A stretch of DNA of 40,462 nucleotides from UBA2266 sp964406945 (GTDB lineage: Bacteria; Planctomycetota; Phycisphaerae; Sedimentisphaerales; Anaerobacaceae): the NCBI GenBank assembly GCA_964406945.1, contig CAYOTO010000029.1, positions 1-40,462 of the forward strand. The letters run 5' to 3'. The notes under the pieces were generated by a model, which saw only the letters and a program-made list of their open reading frames with translations, did not search any database and had not been told where the DNA came from. A program made the position numbers and the translations under genes. This document shows, in pieces, positions 24,390 through 32,227 of this stretch. Every line of letters starts with the position of its first letter. The stretch's first letter is position 1.

Positions 24390-25040
24390 TTATTTGCCCA
24401 TTGCGTATCGCTGCGGGAGCGTATCGCACATCTTCTTGATAATATCCTTCGCGACTTTGGCTTCCTGTGGCGAGAGCAGCATTGCCCCGGCTCCGCCGAT
24501 CACGCCGCCGCCGATACCGCCGAGAACCCTGTCGTCATGACCGGTTACCGCAACGCCGACCAAAGCACCTCCGGCGGCCCCAAGAATGGTCCCGAGCGTC
24601 TTGCCGGTGGTCCCAGAGCCGTCGCCCATCCACAGAATCGAGCCGTCCTCGGTATCAATCATCTTGGCGGTCATGCTGATTTCTTCGCCGAACTGCGGAA
24701 CACTGACGACCACTACCGTCGGCACGTTGAGAATGCGCCCCGCGCGTGCGGCATTTTCGGCGCTGGTAAGATCGGATGCCTGGAAATCCTGCTCTTCCAG
24801 CAGGGCCTCTATCTGCGACCGCTCGATCGGCGAATAACCCTTTTTGAGCAGTTGCATCTCAAAAAAGCTCGCTATCTGATCTTTTGCCGCTTTGCCCGGC
24901 AAATCGCTATCGACATCGATCACAGCCACTTTCTCCACCTGACTGAAATCGAAGCTCTGTTTGACGTAGCTTTCCCCGGAAGAACAACCGGTAGCTATGA
25001 TTGCCGCTGCTGTGAGTGCAAAGTACAATGCTGCTTTCAT
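24390..25040 (-). CDS. CsgG-like lipoprotein with glycine-zipper segment
   Basis: 216 residues; GGGAGG lies 8-9 bases before ATG 25040. Signal peptide with lipobox ending ATGC (Cys19), so a lipoprotein. The middle (VEKVAVIDVD, FFEMQLLKKGYSPIERSQIEALLEEQ, VPTVVVVSV, MTAKMIDTEDGSILWMGDGSG) matches the CsgG/curli-assembly or penicillin-binding-protein-activator-like fold. Residues ~140-185 form a Gly/Ala-rich glycine-zipper hairpin (LGTILGAAGGALVGVAV, LGGIGGGVIGGAGAMLL) that may insert into a membrane. Converges with the catabolic operon. Probably an envelope lipoprotein; secretion of curli-like subunits is not supported by neighbours. Confidence 0.75.
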   Translation of the reverse strand: MKAALYFALTAAAIIATGCSSGESYVKQSFDFSQVEKVAVIDVDSDLPGKAAKDQIASFFEMQLLKKGYSPIERSQIEALLEEQDFQASDLTSAENAARAGRILNVPTVVVVSVPQFGEEISMTAKMIDTEDGSILWMGDGSGTTGKTLGTILGAAGGALVGVAVTGHDDRVLGGIGGGVIGGAGAMLLSPQEAKVAKDIIKKMCDTLPQRYAMGK

Positions 25041-25085
25041 GGCGTAAAGCCTCCCGATAAATACGAATGATATTCAACCGCATTT

Positions 25086-25114
25086 ATCCTACGCTACCAC
25101 CGTAGAATTGTCAA
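25086..25114 (-). promoter_or_regulatory. Strong promoter of the CsgG-like lipoprotein gene
   Basis: On the minus strand: TTGACA (25114-25109), 17-base spacer, TAGGAT (25091-25086). Perfect -35 box; leader of about 40 bases. Confidence 0.65.
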
Positions 25115-25122
25115 ATCTTGAC
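25110..25122. promoter_or_regulatory. Palindrome over the -35 box, possible operator
   Basis: GTCAA-ATC-TTGAC, a perfect 5-bp inverted repeat with a three-base centre, overlapping all but one base of the -35 hexamer of the lipoprotein promoter. Could be a repressor site; it could also be chance because TTGAC is part of the -35 itself. Confidence 0.3.
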
Positions 25123-25234
25123 TATTTTAAACCGCGCATTTTTCTCTACCTATATAAGGCCCCGATAAACCCCGCGGTAACGGTGTAAAATGCAGGTTTG
25201 TGAGAAAAAGAACAAGCCAGGTCAGATTCCTGCC

Positions 25235-25272
25235 AAAAATGAAGGGCCCGGCGCGCCGACGCCGGACCCTTC
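25235..25272 (-). terminator. Rho-independent terminator of the minus-strand epimerase gene
   Basis: 13-bp stem (25241-25253 with 25260-25272, one mismatch) and a T-tract ATTTTT on the minus strand (25240-25235). It lies ~60 bases beyond the stop codon. Confidence 0.75.
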
Positions 25273-25334
25273 TATATATATTATCCGCCTCGGAACATCG
25301 AGGCAGGCTGCACTAAGGCTGGCCTTCGTGTGGA

Positions 25335-26135
25335 TTACGTCGGGTTGTAGATCAGGTTGGGGTGCGGGTGCTTTGCCTGGGGTCGGTTTGGCCACTTTAG
25401 TTCGTCGAATACGAATTCGGTCGCCTGGCGGATCATAACACCGGGCATTCCCGGGCACATTTCGAATGAGCCGATCACCTCGTTATCCTGTTTGCCCAGG
25501 GCCTTCAGCAGGTAGTCCCAGTTTTCGCGAGGTATACCGCCTGTAAGTCCGGGCGGCTCGTGATCGTCCATATCTCCGTAATTATCGGTAAGATGAAGAT
25601 GGGCCACGCGGGGCGCCAGTTCGTCCACATATTCTCTGAAGTTGTTCTCGGGATCCAGGTTGGCATACCCGGTATCCAGGCAATACCTGAGCGAATCGAA
25701 CCGTTCGCCGGCTTTTTTGAGCACTTGGAGCGGACCGGTTTCCAGCGCCAGTTGTACGCCGTACTTATCGGCCCGTTTCATGACCTGCCCGGCGAATTCA
25801 TAGCCGTCGCGCTGTGGGCTTTGCGACATTCTTAAACTCGTAAGATCGGCCACGAGATTGGCGTTGAGTTTCTTGGCCAACTGCAGTTGCTCATCCCACT
25901 GTTCGATATTCGGCCGGTCATTCCGCGTCCGCATGGATACTGTCATGTCCTGAGTGGCCGAAACGAGACGCTGCCAGTTGCGCCTTTCGTAGCGGCAGTC
26001 CTCCTGACCTTTCAGGTGGGGCCACAACTCGATACCGAAGCCGAGGGATCTAAGAAACTGACATTCCTGTTCGAACGACAGCGGGTGTTCGCGCCACCAG
26101 AACACCATCGTTGACACAACGTACTTTATCTGCAT
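25335..26135 (-). CDS. Cytoplasmic sugar-phosphate isomerase/epimerase-like TIM-barrel protein
   Basis: 266 residues, no signal peptide. Xylose-isomerase-like/AP-endonuclease-2 barrel with candidate metal ligands in LALETGPL (Glu), CLDTGYANL (Asp), VAHLHLTDN (His) and IGSFEMCPG (Glu). Enzymes of this family isomerise or epimerise sugars, tagatose or ketose phosphates, or hydrate inosose. GGAG is 11 bases before ATG 26135. It stands alone between its own promoter and a clear terminator. Unlike the epimerase-like protein at 5127-6014 it is not exported. Confidence 0.85.
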   Translation of the reverse strand: MQIKYVVSTMVFWWREHPLSFEQECQFLRSLGFGIELWPHLKGQEDCRYERRNWQRLVSATQDMTVSMRTRNDRPNIEQWDEQLQLAKKLNANLVADLTSLRMSQSPQRDGYEFAGQVMKRADKYGVQLALETGPLQVLKKAGERFDSLRYCLDTGYANLDPENNFREYVDELAPRVAHLHLTDNYGDMDDHEPPGLTGGIPRENWDYLLKALGKQDNEVIGSFEMCPGMPGVMIRQATEFVFDELKWPNRPQAKHPHPNLIYNPT

Positions 26136-26170
26136 AAGCCATCTCCGTTACCGGCTAAATCCGTCCTTTC

Positions 26171-26199
26171 ACTATAGCAAAGGCATTAGTAGTATCGAA
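26171..26199 (-). promoter_or_regulatory. Putative promoter of the cytoplasmic epimerase gene
   Basis: On the minus strand: TTCGAT (26199-26194), 17-base spacer, TATAGT (26176-26171). Good -10, weak -35; leader of about 30 bases. Confidence 0.4.
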
Positions 26200-26377
26200 T
26201 AAATACACGGGGCGATTGAGATTTTCTCCGAAATAAGCACAAAACCGCCTCTTAGCCCCCCCTGGCCGACATTGTCGCGCACAATATTAGACCATTGTAC
26301 GTACTGTCCAATCGTATTGAAAGTTCTCAGTGCGGTCAACGAGGACGGCAAAATGAGTGTGGATTAAAAGTTTTTTG
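26200..26377. other. Divergent intergenic region, no gene seen
   Basis: Separates the minus-strand epimerase promoter from the rpmE promoter. No open frame with family resemblance and no strong hairpin was found. Confidence 0.4.
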
Positions 26378-26405
26378 TTGATTTGGGCGAAAAACGTGCT
26401 ATATT
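26378..26405 (+). promoter_or_regulatory. Promoter of rpmE
   Basis: TTGATT (26378-26383), 16-base spacer, TATATT (26400-26405). Close to consensus; gives a leader of about 35-40 bases before ATG 26450. Confidence 0.55.
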
Positions 26406-26449
26406 GCAGGGTTTCACCAAAGTTCGAGAATATTCGGAGTACGTGAGTT

Positions 26450-26680
26450 ATGAAAAAGGGAATACATCCTGAATATGAGACGGTTACGGTTCGTTGCGGT
26501 TGCGGCAATACGTTCGAGACCCGCAGCACGTCCAAGGAGATCCACGCGGAAATCTGCTCGATGTGCCACCCGTTTTACACCGGCAAGCAGAAATTCGTCG
26601 ATACGGCCGGTCGGATCGAGAGATTCAAAAAGAAATACGGCAAAAGCTACTTCAAGTCCGACTCGTCAAAGAAACAATAG
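26450..26680 (+). CDS. rpmE: Ribosomal protein bL31 (zinc-binding form)
   Basis: 76 residues, normal length. Starts MKKGIHPEYETVTVRCGCGN and carries all four zinc-ligand cysteines (C16, C18, C36, C39 in RCGCG and ICSMCHPFYTG), so it is the C+ form. KFVDTAGRIERFKKKYG is the conserved C-terminal part. It joins the large subunit and helps bridge the subunits. It precedes prfA, an arrangement conserved in many bacteria, but a terminator stands between them. Confidence 0.98.
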   Translation: MKKGIHPEYETVTVRCGCGNTFETRSTSKEIHAEICSMCHPFYTGKQKFVDTAGRIERFKKKYGKSYFKSDSSKKQ

Positions 26681-26703
26681 CTGCGCTATTATCCGAACCC
26701 AAA

Positions 26704-26741
26704 GGCTCCTACCCCGATACGTCGGGATAGGGGCTTTTTTT
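26704..26741 (+). terminator. Rho-independent terminator after rpmE
   Basis: Stem 26704-26717 with 26722-26735, loop TACG, one mismatch and G-T pairs, followed by a run of seven T. Located 24 bases after the rpmE stop; partial read-through into prfA is possible. Confidence 0.85.
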
Positions 26742-26807
26742 GCTCTTTCAACTCCGAACAAAACGTGAGATTCGGGAACACACGTCAACGCCTGAGGATA
26801 TCGATCC

Positions 26808-27896
26808 ATGGCTCAGAACAACGAAAATCTGATTAAAAAGCTGGATGAACTGGATGCGCGGTACAGCGAAATCGACCGGCTTATTTCGGATCCTGAGGTG
26901 GCCTCGAATCCCAACAAGCTGATAGCCCTTTCGAAGGAACAGGGCAAGCTCAAAAACATGGTTCTCAAGTACCGGCGTTTTAAGGAAGCACAGGCCGGCA
27001 TGGCCGAAGCACAGCTAATCCTGGAAGATGAGGGCGCCGAGCAGGATTTCAGGGATCTTGCGGCCGAGGAAGCCGAGCAGCTTACCGCCGAATGCGATTC
27101 TCTGCTGGAGGATATCCAGCACACACTGGTCATGGCCGACGATCTGGATATCGACTCGATTATCGTCGAGATTCGGGCCGGAACCGGAGGCGAAGAGGCC
27201 GCCCTGTTCGCCCGCGACCTGTATACAATGTATGTCAAATACGCGGAAAGCCGCAAATGGAAGACCGAACAGCTAAGCTTCAGTACTTCCGACAGAGGCG
27301 GGTTCAAGGAAATCATCTTCGGAATCAAAGGGCCGGGGGTATGGGCGGACCTGGGCTACGAGGGCGGCGGTCATCGCGTACAGCGTGTGCCGGAGACTGA
27401 ATCCCAGGGTCGGATTCATACCTCGGCGGCGACCGTTGCGGTGCTGCCGGAGCCCGAAGAGATCGACATTGAAATACCGGAAAGCGACGTGGTCGAGCAT
27501 GTGGCACGCTCGAGCGGGCCGGGCGGCCAGAGCGTGAACAAGCTCAACAGCGCAATCAAGCTCGAACACTTACCGACCGGAATCACAATCAGCATGCAGG
27601 ATGAGAAAAGCCAGCACAAGAACCGTGCAAAGGCCTGGCGAATCCTGCGAAGCCGCATCTATGAATATCACGAGAGCAAGAAACGCGCCGAGCGCGATTC
27701 GCAGCGAAAGAGCATGATCGGCTCGGGCGATCGCTCGCAGAAGATCAGGACATACAACTTTCCGCAAAACCGCGTAACCGACCACAGGATAAACCTCTCG
27801 CTCTACAGTCTGGATAAAGTACTGGCCGGCGATATGGAGGAAATCGTAGAAGCACTCAAAGAACACGACCGCGAGCGCAGACTCGCGAACCTGTAA
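26808..27896 (+). CDS. prfA: Peptide chain release factor 1
   Basis: 362 residues, normal length. Contains the stop-codon-reading P-x-T tripeptide as PET (195-197, in VQRVPETESQGR), which marks RF1 rather than RF2 (SPF), and the catalytic GGQ (239-241, in SSGPGGQSVNKLNSA). Recognises UAA and UAG and triggers hydrolysis of peptidyl-tRNA. GAGG is 10 bases before ATG 26808. The usual next gene, prmC (methylates the GGQ Gln), is not here; an unusual two-domain nucleotide-metabolism-like gene follows. Confidence 0.98.
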   Translation: MAQNNENLIKKLDELDARYSEIDRLISDPEVASNPNKLIALSKEQGKLKNMVLKYRRFKEAQAGMAEAQLILEDEGAEQDFRDLAAEEAEQLTAECDSLLEDIQHTLVMADDLDIDSIIVEIRAGTGGEEAALFARDLYTMYVKYAESRKWKTEQLSFSTSDRGGFKEIIFGIKGPGVWADLGYEGGGHRVQRVPETESQGRIHTSAATVAVLPEPEEIDIEIPESDVVEHVARSSGPGGQSVNKLNSAIKLEHLPTGITISMQDEKSQHKNRAKAWRILRSRIYEYHESKKRAERDSQRKSMIGSGDRSQKIRTYNFPQNRVTDHRINLSLYSLDKVLAGDMEEIVEALKEHDRERRLANL

Positions 27897-28063
27897 AAGG
27901 CCGAAAGAGCCTCGGGGCATAAGACCGACTAAAACCATGGACGTAGTGTCCGCATAGCCTGACGACCACAGAGACGGAGCGACGGCGATGCGTTTTTTGG
28001 CCTTCAGACTCAGGTCCTAGACCTTAGCCTTAAGTGGTCTCTTCAGAATGGAGTTGGCGAAGG

Positions 28064-29143
28064 ATGATCATAGCTGTAACCGGCATGGTGGGTTTGAACA
28101 AGAAGGATTACCTGGAGAGGGTGTGCGAGCTGGCGCAGCAGGCCGGCAGGGACGTCCAGTTATGTAACGTGGGGGATATGATGTACGCCGAAGCGCCGGA
28201 CATTCCTCGCGGCAAAATCCTCGATATTTCGCTCAAACGGCTGCACTCGCTGCGGAGAAGCGTTTTCAAGGACATAATCGCAATGGCCGGCAGTGCCGAG
28301 CACCTTATTGTCAACACGCACGCAACCTTCCGCTGGCGGCACGGCCTGTTTCCGGCGGTTGATTTCGACCAGATGCGCGAACTCAGCGCCGACATGTACA
28401 TCTGCCTGCTCGACGGGGTGGTCGCGCTCCATGCGGCCCTGCTGGCCGAGCACGCGATCGATCACACCCTCAAGGACCTGATGGTCTGGCGGGAGGAGGA
28501 GATGATCGGGACCGAGATGCTCTGCAAGGGCATCGACGACAAAACCCCGTTCTACTGTCTGGCCCGAGGCATCGAAGAGGACACGGCCGAGACCTTTTAC
28601 CGGCTGGTCTTCGAACCCCGGGCGCAAAAGGCCTATTTGAGCTTTCCCATGACTGCGGTGGGCCATATCGAGCACGTTAGAAGCCAGATATCACGATTCA
28701 GTAGCGAAATGAAGCGGACTTTCATCTGTTTCGACCCCGCGGACCTCGAAGAGGCCGAACTGCCGCACCTGGCCAGAGAGGCCGCGGCCGAGGGTAAACA
28801 AGCTTTCGAGGTTACAGCTCCCAGCGGTCCGATGAAGCTGAACGTTACCGAGATCACGAGAATCGAACGGGATATCAACAGCCAGATTTACGCCCGCGAT
28901 TTCATGCTGATAGACCAGGCGGACATGATCGTCAGTTTCATACCGACGCTTGAAAACGGCCGGGCCGCGATATCCAGCGGGGTCGAGCGGGAACTGCAGC
29001 ACGCTCACGAAGCTGCTAAAGAAGTGTACGTAATCTGGACCGCCGAGCAGAATCCGTCGGTTTTCGTAACCCAAACCGCGACGCAGGTGTTCAGAACGCT
29101 GGAGGAGGCCATGGAGTTTTTCCAGGCCAAAGCAAAAGCTTGA
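28064..29143 (+). CDS. Fusion of an AdkA-like P-loop domain and a nucleoside-deoxyribosyltransferase-like domain
   Basis: 359 residues from ATG 28064 (GGAG 10 bases upstream; an in-frame GTG at 28034 is less likely). Residues 1-180 resemble archaeal-type adenylate kinase AdkA: IIAVTGMVG, CNVGDMMYAEA (AdkA has NFGTVMFE), NTHATFRWRHGLFPA (AdkA has DTHSTVKTPKGYLAG) and ADMYICLLD. The P-loop is altered: GMVGLNKK instead of GxxGxG[KT][ST]. Residues ~189-330 look like nucleoside 2-deoxyribosyltransferase: YLSFPMT (191-197), CFDPADLEE, RDFMLIDQADMIVSF and SSGVERELQHAHEA, with a Glu at the catalytic place. deoC (deoxyribose-phosphate aldolase) follows after 62 bases. Inference: deoxynucleoside salvage or sensing. 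Domain calls come from remembered family patterns and are untested. Confidence 0.6.
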   Translation: MIIAVTGMVGLNKKDYLERVCELAQQAGRDVQLCNVGDMMYAEAPDIPRGKILDISLKRLHSLRRSVFKDIIAMAGSAEHLIVNTHATFRWRHGLFPAVDFDQMRELSADMYICLLDGVVALHAALLAEHAIDHTLKDLMVWREEEMIGTEMLCKGIDDKTPFYCLARGIEEDTAETFYRLVFEPRAQKAYLSFPMTAVGHIEHVRSQISRFSSEMKRTFICFDPADLEEAELPHLAREAAAEGKQAFEVTAPSGPMKLNVTEITRIERDINSQIYARDFMLIDQADMIVSFIPTLENGRAAISSGVERELQHAHEAAKEVYVIWTAEQNPSVFVTQTATQVFRTLEEAMEFFQAKAKA

Positions 29144-29205
29144 CGCCGATGCCCGTAGCGGATAGATACGGCGGCAGGTAATCATAGCTCCATAGAGGTT
29201 CGAAC

Positions 29206-29898
29206 TTGACGCAAATAGACGAAAAGACGCTCGCCGGGTCGATTGACCACACTTATCTGGCTGCCACGGCCACCAAGGACGACATACGCAAACACTGCAA
29301 TGAGGCAAGGGAATACGGTTTCGCCGCGGTTTGTGTAAACACCCGCTGGGTTCCTCTGGTCGCCGATCTGCTGCACAATACACCGGTAAAGGTTGCGTCC
29401 GTCGTGAGCCTGCCGCTTGGGGCTGATTCGACAAAAATCAAGATGGCCCAGGCCAGGGAAGCGATTTTCTCCGGGGCCGATGAAATCGACATGGTGGCGG
29501 ACCTGGCGTCGATCATCGAGGGCGACGGCAAATACCTGATAGGCCAGCTTCTGGGCATGCTTAAGGTATGCCGGTCTATGAGGCCCGCGGCCGTATTGAA
29601 GGTGATAATCGAGTCGGCCGCTCTGAGTTTCGAGCAGAAGGTCTTCGCCTGCCACGTAGCTCAGCAGGTGGGAGTCGATTTCCTCAAAACCAGCACGGGC
29701 ATGCACGAGGCCGGCGGCGCAACGGTGGAGGATATAAAGCTGATGAAGGAAATGGCCCCCAAATGCCGGATCAAGGCCGCCGGAGGTATCAAAACCGTTG
29801 CTCAGGCGACGGCGATGCTGGACGCCGGGGCCGAGCGAATAGGGACGTCATCATCGGTCCAGATAATGGAAGAATTTAAGGCCTCGCCGAAACAATGA
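29206..29898 (+). CDS. deoC: Deoxyribose-phosphate aldolase
   Basis: 230 residues, starting at TTG 29206; GAGG (29195-29198) lies 7 bases upstream and no better start exists. Class I aldolase of DeoC type: IDHTYL at the N-terminus, DEIDMV (Asp95), VLKVIIESAAL (Lys132), DFLKTSTG with the Schiff-base Lys161, and RIKAAGGIKT with the partner Lys190. It splits 2-deoxyribose 5-phosphate into glyceraldehyde 3-phosphate and acetaldehyde in deoxynucleoside catabolism. Its end overlaps pabB (ATGA), an uncommon pairing. Confidence 0.95.
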   Translation: MTQIDEKTLAGSIDHTYLAATATKDDIRKHCNEAREYGFAAVCVNTRWVPLVADLLHNTPVKVASVVSLPLGADSTKIKMAQAREAIFSGADEIDMVADLASIIEGDGKYLIGQLLGMLKVCRSMRPAAVLKVIIESAALSFEQKVFACHVAQQVGVDFLKTSTGMHEAGGATVEDIKLMKEMAPKCRIKAAGGIKTVAQATAMLDAGAERIGTSSSVQIMEEFKASPKQ

Positions 29899-31334
29899 CC
29901 CGGTTTTCGCACGCCAGGGCCGATGAAAAGAACCTCTGCCGACTGCACTTAAAGACCATCGACGCCGATATTCCGCTGCCGGCCATCAGTGAAACCGTCG
30001 CCGCACGCGCGAATCCGGCGATTCTCGGCGCCAACGAGGCTTGCTCCGGTTCACACGGCTTTTCATACTGGGCCTGGAATCCGCTCGAAATCTTCGAATT
30101 TCTCCAGGGCCAAGCGGAGCCCTTCACTGCCCTTGATGATCTGTTGGCCAAATACCGTCTGGCAGAAGAAAACGCGATACAACTGCCGAAGGGCATGTTC
30201 CGGGGCGGCTGGATCGGGTGGTTCGGATATGAGCTTGGCAGATATATCGAGAAACTGCCGCAAACCACGTCAGACGACCTCAAAATGCCGCTGATACGCC
30301 TGGCTTTTTACGACCGGTTTATCGCGTGCGACCACCAAAGGCAGAAGCTGTTGCTGGTTGCGATTCAGATGCCGGGCGACGCGGAATCGCCGGCAGATAA
30401 ACTCGCGGGTTTGGGCAAATTGCTCAAAGAAGCACGCAAAACACGTGTTTGTGCGGCGCCGGGCGGCATGAGGCCGGTTGACGTGGCCGAATTCCAGTGC
30501 AACATGACCGCCGATTATTACTACGAAGCCATCGACCGGATCAAACGATATATTTACGATGGCGACGTTTACCAGATCAACTTCTCGCAGCGATTCGAGG
30601 GTTCTTTCGACGCCCGACCGGTCGATCTGTTTCACTGGGAGAACCTGCACAATCCAAGCGGCTACGCGGCGTATCTGGATACGGGCGATTTTTGCGTGGT
30701 AAGCGCTTCGCCGGAGATGTTCATCACGATTGTCGACGGGCGAATCAGCACCAAGCCGATCAAGGGGACCCGCCCCAGACTGGCCGAAAGCGCCGACGAT
30801 CCCTCCGCCGCGGCAACAAATGCAGCCAACTATCGCGAACTGCTCGAAAGCGAGAAGGAAAAGGCCGAGCTGAACATGATTGTCGATCTCGAACGAAACG
30901 ACCTGGCGAGGATATGCCGGGCCGGTACGCGTCGGGTGATTCAGCCGCGAACGATAGAGAATTACCCGACCGTTCTTCATGCCGTGGCGACTGTCGCAGG
31001 CGAGTTGAGAGACGACGTGTCCTTCTGCGACTGCCTCAAGGCCGTGTTCCCGGGCGGATCGATTACCGGTGCGCCGAAGATCCGGGCCATGGAGATTATC
31101 GACGAAACCGAACCTACGGCCCGCGGCGTTTATACCGGCTCAATCGGTTTTATTGGGCTCGACGGGGGCGTTTGCTTGAACATTGCAATCCGAACCGTTA
31201 TTATCAGCTCTCGCAAAGCGTTCGTCCAGACGGGCGGGGGCATTGTGGCCGATTCCGATCCGCGGGCCGAGTGGGACGAGACAATCACCAAGGCCGAGGC
31301 TCTGCTGGCGGGCATTCGGGCAGTGAATGAATAA
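29895..31334 (+). CDS. pabB: Aminodeoxychorismate synthase component I
   Basis: 479 residues; start overlaps the deoC stop (ATGA). Chorismate-binding fold: YDGDVYQINFSQRF, SASPEMF, TKPIKGTRPR, ELNMIVDLERNDLARIC and FPGGSITGAPKIRAMEIID. The Lys in PIKGT (Lys290) distinguishes PabB from anthranilate synthase TrpE, which has PIAGT. Makes 4-amino-4-deoxychorismate for folate synthesis, using ammonia from a PabA glutaminase that is not in the window. Followed by pabC after 29 bases. Confidence 0.95.
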   Translation: MTRFSHARADEKNLCRLHLKTIDADIPLPAISETVAARANPAILGANEACSGSHGFSYWAWNPLEIFEFLQGQAEPFTALDDLLAKYRLAEENAIQLPKGMFRGGWIGWFGYELGRYIEKLPQTTSDDLKMPLIRLAFYDRFIACDHQRQKLLLVAIQMPGDAESPADKLAGLGKLLKEARKTRVCAAPGGMRPVDVAEFQCNMTADYYYEAIDRIKRYIYDGDVYQINFSQRFEGSFDARPVDLFHWENLHNPSGYAAYLDTGDFCVVSASPEMFITIVDGRISTKPIKGTRPRLAESADDPSAAATNAANYRELLESEKEKAELNMIVDLERNDLARICRAGTRRVIQPRTIENYPTVLHAVATVAGELRDDVSFCDCLKAVFPGGSITGAPKIRAMEIIDETEPTARGVYTGSIGFIGLDGGVCLNIAIRTVIISSRKAFVQTGGGIVADSDPRAEWDETITKAEALLAGIRAVNE

Positions 31335-31363
31335 TCCGCGGGATTGAGCCGAAAAGAAACGAT

Positions 31364-32227
31364 ATGAGCGAAAAAGTATTTCTGAACGACAAACTGATCG
31401 ACGCTTCCGAGGCGGCGGTGCCGGCTTCGGACACCGGTTTTCTGTATGGAGCCGGGTTGTTCGAGACGATGCGCAGCCGAAACGGGGTGGTCTTCGCGCT
31501 GGAAGATCATCTCGAGCGGCTCTTTTCCAGTGCTGTGGCCCTTTCGATGAATAATACGTACACCAAAGACGAGGTCGCGGCGGCGGTGGCGAAAGTGCTC
31601 GATGCCAACGAGCTTACCGAGGCCCGTCTTAGAATCACGCTGACCAACGGTCCGATGATTCAGACCGCCGAGCAGCGCCGCGCAACATTGCTGATAAGCG
31701 CCACTAACCTGGTTCCTTATCCGCCCGAGTACTATCAGAACGGAGTTCTGGCGGTTCTTTCGCGGTTCAGACAAAACGCCTCGGACCCGACAACGGGCCA
31801 CAAGACCACCAGCTACTACCCACGCCTGATTTCGCTTAGCCAGGCGCACAGCAAAGGTGCGACCGAGGCGCTGTGGTTTACCGTCGAAGGCTATCTGGCC
31901 GAGGGCTGCGTGAGCAATGTATTTCTCGTGAAGGATTCGGCATTGCATACGCCCGGCCTGGATACGCCCGTGCTGCCGGGCATCGCACGAAAGACGGTAT
32001 GCAGCATAGCGGGCCGGCGAGGTTACGAGCTTGTCGAAAAGAATTTAACTATTGACGATTGCCTTGCGGCCGACGAGATGTTTTTGACCAATTCGATCAT
32101 GCATGTCATGCCGGTCAGCGGACTGGAAAAGCATACATACGGAGACGGCAAGCCGGGGCCGGTTACCAGACAGATAATGGAACAGTTCGACGAGGTTTTC
32201 ACAAGCCAGACTGAGCAGAAGAAATGA
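31364..32227 (+). CDS. pabC: Aminodeoxychorismate lyase / class IV aminotransferase
   Basis: 287 residues. Fold-type IV PLP enzyme: DTGFLYGAGLFETMR, LEDHLERLFSS, GHKTTSYYP with the PLP-binding Lys147, and EGCVSNVFLV (the E..SN motif). Next to pabB this fits 4-amino-4-deoxychorismate lyase, which releases pyruvate to give p-aminobenzoate. Branched-chain or D-amino acid aminotransferase activity cannot be excluded from sequence, but the context favours PabC. Its end overlaps the Nif3 gene (ATGA). Confidence 0.9.
   Translation: MSEKVFLNDKLIDASEAAVPASDTGFLYGAGLFETMRSRNGVVFALEDHLERLFSSAVALSMNNTYTKDEVAAAVAKVLDANELTEARLRITLTNGPMIQTAEQRRATLLISATNLVPYPPEYYQNGVLAVLSRFRQNASDPTTGHKTTSYYPRLISLSQAHSKGATEALWFTVEGYLAEGCVSNVFLVKDSALHTPGLDTPVLPGIARKTVCSIAGRRGYELVEKNLTIDDCLAADEMFLTNSIMHVMPVSGLEKHTYGDGKPGPVTRQIMEQFDEVFTSQTEQKK

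Noticed and set aside
29895..31334. Anthranilate synthase component I (trpE)
   Set aside because: The PIKGT motif and adjacent pabC point to aminodeoxychorismate synthase.
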